DNA of 64,000 bases from Pseudomonadota bacterium (GTDB lineage Bacteria > Pseudomonadota > Alphaproteobacteria > Rhizobiales > Rhizobiaceae). The position numbers and the translations under genes were made by a program. Under the pieces are notes generated by a model. The model searched no databases. It had not been told where the DNA came from and saw only the letters and a program-made list of their open reading frames with translations. The stretch is from contig JAEWDP010000148.1 of NCBI GenBank assembly GCA_023390055.1, positions 1 to 64,000 on the forward strand. The letters run 5' to 3'. Below, piece by piece: positions 59,625 through 64,000 of this stretch; the stretch's first letter is position 1, and every line of letters begins with the position of its first letter.

Positions 59625-60788
59625 ATGCCAGTGCTTAATCGTGCCGCCGAGATGCAGGAAGAAGTCGCGGGCTGGAGGCGCCACCTCCACGAGCATCCGG
59701 AGCTTCTTTACGATGTTTACGAGACAGCCGCGTTCGTAGCAGACAAACTGAAAGCATTTGGTTGTGATCTGGTGGAGACTGGAATTGGCCGTACCGGCGT
59801 TGTCGGTATCATCAAAGGACGGCACGGGGATGGTCCTGTCGTAGGACTCCGAGCGGACATGGATGCGCTGCCGATTTTTGAGACAAGTGGTAAGCCCTGG
59901 GCGTCGAAGGTGCTGGGAAAGGCCCATTCCTGCGGGCATGATGGTCACACTGCAATGCTTCTCGGAGCGGCACGGCATCTTGCCGAGACACGAAATTTCA
60001 GAGGATCGGTTGCTGTAATATTCCAACCTGCCGAAGAAGGTGGTGGTGGTGCCTTAGCTATGGTGGAGGATGGGTTCCTAGACAAGTTTCGCATTGGCCA
60101 AGTCTACGGCATGCACAACGCTCCAGGGCTTGCGCTCGGCCAGTTTGCTATTCGCAAGGGTTCAGTAATGGCGGCTGCAGACACCTTCGAGATTGCTGTA
60201 ACAGGGCGCGGAAGCCACGCAGCACAACCTCATCTGGCAATTGATCCCATCGTCACGGCCAGTCATATCGTTGTCGCATTGCAATCGATTGTGTCGCGTG
60301 AGACCGATCCATTGAAGTCTTTGGTTGTGACTGTCGCTTCCATCCATGGCGGTGACGCAAACAATGTCATTCCGGATACCGTGAGAATGACAGGGACAGT
60401 TCGTACACTCTTGCCGGAGACACGAGATTTTGCGGAGAGGCGGGTGAGGGAAGTTGCGGGAGCAACCGCCCAGGCACATGGTGCCGTTGTCGACATAGCG
60501 TACATGCGGGGGTACCCCGTCACCTTCAACCACGACACCGAGACGGAATTTGCAGCAGGTGTCGCGGGGAAGATTGTCGGCGACAATTTTGTCGACACGA
60601 CAATGCCTCCTCACATGGGCGCTGAAGATTTTTCATACATGCTTGAACGCCGGCCGGGCGCGTTCATCTTCATCGGCAATGGTGATACAGCCAGTCTTCA
60701 CAACCCTGCCTATGATTTTAACGATGGTGCCTTGCCTTATGGGATCAGTTACTGGGTCGCATTGGCAGAAACGTCACTTGCTGCCTGA
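59625..60788 (+). CDS. M20-family amidohydrolase (hippurate hydrolase type)
   Basis: A 387-residue metal-dependent amidohydrolase. Motifs include RRHLHEHPELLYD, GLRADMDALPI, HSCGHDGHTAMLLGAA and QPAEEGGGGA, with the dimerisation domain in the middle. The family cleaves N-acyl amino acids and similar amides. ATG 59625 follows ATGAGGTG. The ABC double ATPase starts 29 bp downstream, so uptake and hydrolysis of a peptide-like or acylated compound may be coupled. Confidence 0.9.
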   Translation: MPVLNRAAEMQEEVAGWRRHLHEHPELLYDVYETAAFVADKLKAFGCDLVETGIGRTGVVGIIKGRHGDGPVVGLRADMDALPIFETSGKPWASKVLGKAHSCGHDGHTAMLLGAARHLAETRNFRGSVAVIFQPAEEGGGGALAMVEDGFLDKFRIGQVYGMHNAPGLALGQFAIRKGSVMAAADTFEIAVTGRGSHAAQPHLAIDPIVTASHIVVALQSIVSRETDPLKSLVVTVASIHGGDANNVIPDTVRMTGTVRTLLPETRDFAERRVREVAGATAQAHGAVVDIAYMRGYPVTFNHDTETEFAAGVAGKIVGDNFVDTTMPPHMGAEDFSYMLERRPGAFIFIGNGDTASLHNPAYDFNDGALPYGISYWVALAETSLAA

Positions 60789-60817
60789 CGCTTCAATGGA
60801 CGAGGAAGAGTAGATCC

Positions 60818-62665
60818 ATGTCACTTTCTGCAGCGGCGTCGCGAGAAGCAGACAAAGTGGCTGTGCCCGTCCTGTCGGTGCAAGATCTCACAACTTCATT
60901 CAAGATGCAGGGTAAGTGGAGGACGGTAATTCGGGGAATTTCTTTCTCGATCGCCGCGCGAGAGACTGTCGCCATTGTTGGTGAATCCGGCTCAGGCAAG
61001 AGCGTCACAGCCCTGTCGATCATGCGGCTTTTACAGAAGAACGTCAGCCGTATAGAAGGTCGTGTCAGGCTTGCTGGACGTGAACTGTTGACGTTGCCCG
61101 ACGAAGAAATGCGAAGGATACGCGGTAACGAGATTTCGATGATCTTTCAGGAGCCGATGACCTCGCTAAATCCAATTTTCCCGATTGGTAAGCAGATTGC
61201 CGAAGCATTGACGATCCACAGGGACATGCCCTGGACCGATGCAAGGGCGGAAGTCATTCGCCTCTTGGACAAGGTACAAATCCCGAACGCCGCTTCCCGC
61301 CATGTCGACTATCCACATCAATTTTCCGGTGGCATGCGCCAGCGTGTAATGATCGCCATGGCTCTGGCTTCCAAACCAAAACTGTTGATTGCTGATGAGC
61401 CGACAACGGCGCTTGACGTAACCATTCAGGGACAGATTCTCGATCTTATCAAGGCTCTGCAGGAAGAAGAGGACATGTCTGTTCTCTTCATTACCCATGA
61501 CATGGGTGTAGTCGCTGAAGTCGCCAGTCGAACGATTGTGATGTATCGTGGAGAGGCCGTGGAGGCGGGGTCGACCAATGATATTTTCCACCGTGGCCAG
61601 CATCCGTATACACGAGCATTGCTTTCAGCGGTCCCAAAGCTTGGTTCGATGGCACGGCGGACATTGCCTCAACGGTTTCCTCTTATCGATATCAAGACTG
61701 GTGAGCCGAAGATACAGGCTGAAGTGAGTGATACGGTGGCGTTGTCGAAGGCTCCAATTCTGCAAGTAAAGGATCTCACCACGCGCTTCGATATTCACTC
61801 CGGGTTTTTCGGACGAAAGACTGGTGCTGTTCACGCTGTGGAGAAGGTGTCCTTCAATCTTTACGAGGGGGAGACCCTTTCGCTTGTCGGCGAATCAGGG
61901 TGTGGAAAGTCGACGACGGGGCGCTCAATCACCCGGCTGGTCACACCGACAAGTGGTGAGGTCAGAATCGACGGTCGTGACGTTCTACATCTCAACAAGC
62001 GGGCATTGCGTACGATGCGACGGTCTGTCCAGATGATCTTCCAGGATCCGTTCGCATCACTCAATCCGCGCATGAGTATCGGTTCTGCGGTCATGGAGCC
62101 CTATATTGAACATAACCCGGGTTCACGGATCCGGGCTCGCGAGAAAGCGTCCGATCTTATGGAGAAAGTGGGTTTGTCATCTGACATGATGAAACGCTTT
62201 CCCCACGAATTCTCTGGCGGCCAAAGACAACGCATTGCGATCGCACGAGCATTGATGCTTGATCCCAAGATCATAATCGCGGATGAAGCGGTCTCGGCTC
62301 TGGACGTGTCGATCAAAGCACAGGTGTGCAACCTGCTTCTGGATCTCCAGCAAAGTCTCAAACTTGCCTATCTCTTCATTAGCCACGACATGGCGGTCGT
62401 TGAGCGTGTGAGCCATCGGGTTGCTGTGATGTACCTCGGTGAGATTGTTGAGATAGGCCCAAGGGATGCGGTGTTCGGGAACCCTCAGCACGCCTATACG
62501 AAGAAGCTGATGGCGTCGGTCCCTGTTCCCGATCCGTCTCGTCTTGGAGTTAGGAGAGGCTCGATGACGGATGAGATCCGGAGCCCGGTCCGAGGCGTTG
62601 ATTACATTCCGCCAGTTCGCCATTATCAAGAGGTTTGCGATGGCCATCTCGTACAGGTGGCATAG
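60818..62665 (+). CDS. fused double ABC ATPase (GsiA / DppD-DppF fusion type)
   Basis: A 615-residue protein with two complete ATPase domains. The first has Walker A GESGSGKSV, signature FSGGMRQRVMIA and Walker B LLIADEPTTALD. The second (from about residue 310) has GESGCGKST, FSGGQRQRIAIAR and IIIADEAVSALD. Each ends with a peptide-transporter tail (HPYTRALLSAVP and HAYTKKLMASVP). No permease or binding protein is adjacent, so it may energise the ATPase-less cluster at 51-54 kb or a system elsewhere. Confidence 0.9.
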   Translation: MSLSAAASREADKVAVPVLSVQDLTTSFKMQGKWRTVIRGISFSIAARETVAIVGESGSGKSVTALSIMRLLQKNVSRIEGRVRLAGRELLTLPDEEMRRIRGNEISMIFQEPMTSLNPIFPIGKQIAEALTIHRDMPWTDARAEVIRLLDKVQIPNAASRHVDYPHQFSGGMRQRVMIAMALASKPKLLIADEPTTALDVTIQGQILDLIKALQEEEDMSVLFITHDMGVVAEVASRTIVMYRGEAVEAGSTNDIFHRGQHPYTRALLSAVPKLGSMARRTLPQRFPLIDIKTGEPKIQAEVSDTVALSKAPILQVKDLTTRFDIHSGFFGRKTGAVHAVEKVSFNLYEGETLSLVGESGCGKSTTGRSITRLVTPTSGEVRIDGRDVLHLNKRALRTMRRSVQMIFQDPFASLNPRMSIGSAVMEPYIEHNPGSRIRAREKASDLMEKVGLSSDMMKRFPHEFSGGQRQRIAIARALMLDPKIIIADEAVSALDVSIKAQVCNLLLDLQQSLKLAYLFISHDMAVVERVSHRVAVMYLGEIVEIGPRDAVFGNPQHAYTKKLMASVPVPDPSRLGVRRGSMTDEIRSPVRGVDYIPPVRHYQEVCDGHLVQVA

Positions 62666-62745
62666 GCTATCATAGAAATGCCTGTTGTCGATTGGCGATC
62701 TGAATGGCAATTGGGCACATGGCAGTTATGGCCGGGAGAATTCTC

Positions 62746-63699
62746 ATGGGGAAGCGGTCCGACCCTCACGGGCGACTAGATGATGCAGCGCGCGCTGGTT
62801 GGCTTTACTATGTTGCTGGTCGGACGCAGGATGAAGTTGCTGCTGCCATGGGTATTTCCCGCCAGTCGGCTCAGCGTCTTGTATCTCTGGCGGTTGCCGA
62901 GAGGCTGATCAAGGTCCGTCTCGATCATCCCATTGCAGCTTGTCTAGCACTTGGAGAGTCTCTTCAGAGAAAATATGGTTTGCGTCAGGTCGAGGTGGTT
63001 CCGAGTGACCCAGCGGGAAATTCGAGTACCGTTGGTCTCGCAGAGGCGGGTGCAGCGGAAATTGAGCGCTGGCTGAAGCGTTCGGATCCCATTATTCTTG
63101 CTGTCGGCACTGGTCGGACACTGAAGGCTGCGGTCGACCAATTGCCACCAATGGAATGCCCGCAGCATCGAATTGTGTCATTGACCGGAAATATCAGCCC
63201 AGACGGATCTGCTGCCTACTACAACGTCATCTTTTCGATGGCAGACGCGATCAAGTCTCGTCATTTTCCCATGCCACTTCCGGTCCTCTGCTCATCTGCA
63301 GAGGAACGCGATACGCTCCACGAACAAGCTCTAGTGCGATCGACGCTTGCTCTCGGCGCCCAAGCTGACGTTACCTTTGTTGGCATCGGTGAGCTCGGCC
63401 CCGAAGGTCCTTTGTGTGTAGATGGCTTCCTCGGGAAGGGCGAAATGCTGGAGCTTATCAAGAATGGCGCTGCCGGTGAAATCTGCGGTTGGATCTTTGA
63501 TCTTGAAGGTCGGCTTCTCGAGCATCCCATCAATGATCGCGTGGCGAGTGTTCCTATTCCGTCTCGAGAGAAATCGTGCGTCATCGGCTTGGCCCAGGGG
63601 CAGCGAAAGGTGACGGCAATTTCGGCAGCTTTGCGCGGTGGTCTTGTGAATGCCTTCATTACGGACGAACGGACAGCCGAGCAATTGCTCCAAGAGTGA
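62746..63699 (+). CDS. SorC/DeoR-type sugar-sensing regulator (SmoC-like)
   Basis: A 317-residue regulator with an N-terminal helix-turn-helix (RTQDEVAAAMGISRQSAQRLV) and a large SorC sugar-phosphate-binding domain (ILAVGTGRTLKAAVDQ, SLTGNISPDGSAAYYNV). ATG 62746 follows CCGGGAGA; upstream in-frame ATGs at 62704 and later are possible. It lies 143 bp before a polyol-binding-protein gene with an operator-like palindrome between them, the layout of rhizobial sorbitol/mannitol (smo) operons. Confidence 0.85.
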   Translation: MGKRSDPHGRLDDAARAGWLYYVAGRTQDEVAAAMGISRQSAQRLVSLAVAERLIKVRLDHPIAACLALGESLQRKYGLRQVEVVPSDPAGNSSTVGLAEAGAAEIERWLKRSDPIILAVGTGRTLKAAVDQLPPMECPQHRIVSLTGNISPDGSAAYYNVIFSMADAIKSRHFPMPLPVLCSSAEERDTLHEQALVRSTLALGAQADVTFVGIGELGPEGPLCVDGFLGKGEMLELIKNGAAGEICGWIFDLEGRLLEHPINDRVASVPIPSREKSCVIGLAQGQRKVTAISAALRGGLVNAFITDERTAEQLLQE

Positions 63700-63787
63700 G
63701 CAAAAATTTAAAACATGAAATCAACGGCTTGTTGTGCTTCGCTGCACTGCAGCAAGGATTACCGATTGACTTCTGGACGTTCACAGT

Positions 63788-63801
63788 GAGTAATTGCTCA
63801 T
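63788..63801. promoter_or_regulatory. candidate SorC operator upstream of the polyol-binding gene
   Basis: TGAGTAATTGCTCA is a 14-bp near-palindrome with one mismatched pair. It lies downstream of TTGACT (63766-63771) at about -10 position, and a half-site TGAGCA occurs at the regulator stop. It sits 41 bp before the next start. Confidence 0.45.
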
Positions 63802-63842
63802 GGGCAAAGCGAATGCTCGATTCCATCTTCTGGGAGGAAGAT

Positions 63843-64000
63843 ATGACACCTAAGACAATTTTGCTGGGCACCTGCTCGGCGCTGGTTTTTTCCGGCATGG
63901 CTTCGGCCGCGACCCTTACAATTGCCACCGTGAACAACGGTGACATGATCCGGATGCAAGGTCTGACTGAAGACTTTACATCCAAGAACCCCGATATTGA
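63843..64000 (+). CDS. sorbitol/mannitol ABC binding protein (SmoE-like), 3' truncated by window edge
   Basis: Only the first 52 residues are in the window: a signal peptide (TILLGTCSALVFSGMASAA) and the mature start TLTIATVNNGDMIRMQGL. This closely fits polyol-binding proteins of the SmoE family. ATG 63843 follows GGGAGGAAG. It is presumably the first gene of a polyol importer under the SorC-type regulator upstream. Confidence 0.8.
   Translation, partial: MTPKTILLGTCSALVFSGMASAATLTIATVNNGDMIRMQGLTEDFTSKNPDI

Overview
The window looks like a transporter-rich replicon segment of a Hyphomicrobiales (Rhizobiales) alphaproteobacterium, probably from the Rhizobiaceae/Phyllobacteriaceae/Brucellaceae neighbourhood. 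The reasons are a complete PhyR-NepR-EcfG general stress response (GSR) locus, rhizobial-type Ku genes, a fused subunit I+III caa3-type oxidase, and many ABC/TTT uptake systems each paired with a LysR, LacI or SorC regulator. No rRNA, tRNA, CRISPR array, phage or replication gene was seen, so I cannot tell chromosome from chromid or megaplasmid.

Layout. 1-6.3 kb: DctB/DctD-like two-component system with a tripartite tricarboxylate-type importer (tctCBA). 6.3-11.8 kb: LacI repressor divergent from a glucose/mannose-type ABC importer, with two matching operator palindromes. 12.2-25.4 kb: a stress and respiration block. It holds an HWE histidine kinase, an alternative cytochrome c oxidase cluster, an isochorismatase-like hydrolase, several short orphan proteins, a second NepR-like protein, two frameshifted ku genes and a second EcfG-like sigma factor. 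25.4-27.7 kb: PQQ glucose dehydrogenase. 27.8-36.4 kb: LysR, branched-chain-amino-acid-type ABC importer, GMC dehydrogenase and HIBYL-CoA hydrolase-like enzyme, probably one catabolic unit. 36.7-40.9 kb: sulfate importer. 41.1-43.4 kb: glutaryl-CoA dehydrogenase and its LysR. 43.6-54.3 kb: dipeptidase and two peptide-type ABC clusters around a LysR gene. 54.3-58.8 kb: GSR membrane proteins and the core ecfG-nepR/phyR/HWE-kinase locus. 59.6-62.7 kb: M20 amidohydrolase and a double ABC ATPase. 62.7-64 kb: SorC-type regulator and the start of a polyol-binding protein.

The unifying feature is the GSR. Reading both strands for GGAAC-N16/17-CGTT-type promoters gave thirteen sites, often in back-to-back pairs. 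Nine match both boxes exactly and four differ at one base in the -10 box. They precede nearly all short orphan genes, both ku genes, the second sigma factor, phyR, nepR-ecfG and (with one mismatch each) the oxidase cluster and gcd. One perfect site, on the minus strand at 58800-58824, has no protein gene downstream. It points into a roughly 114-nt segment with two hairpins carrying very C-rich loops and a terminator hairpin. This is a candidate stress-induced small RNA with the architecture known from Caulobacter GsrN.

A dispersed 300-400 bp element with conserved ends and end hairpins sits between coxB and coxA and between cysW and cysA. A partial third copy lies near 21.0 kb. It resembles a non-autonomous IS200/IS605-like or intergenic mosaic element. 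All assignments are by eye from sequence; no database search was run.
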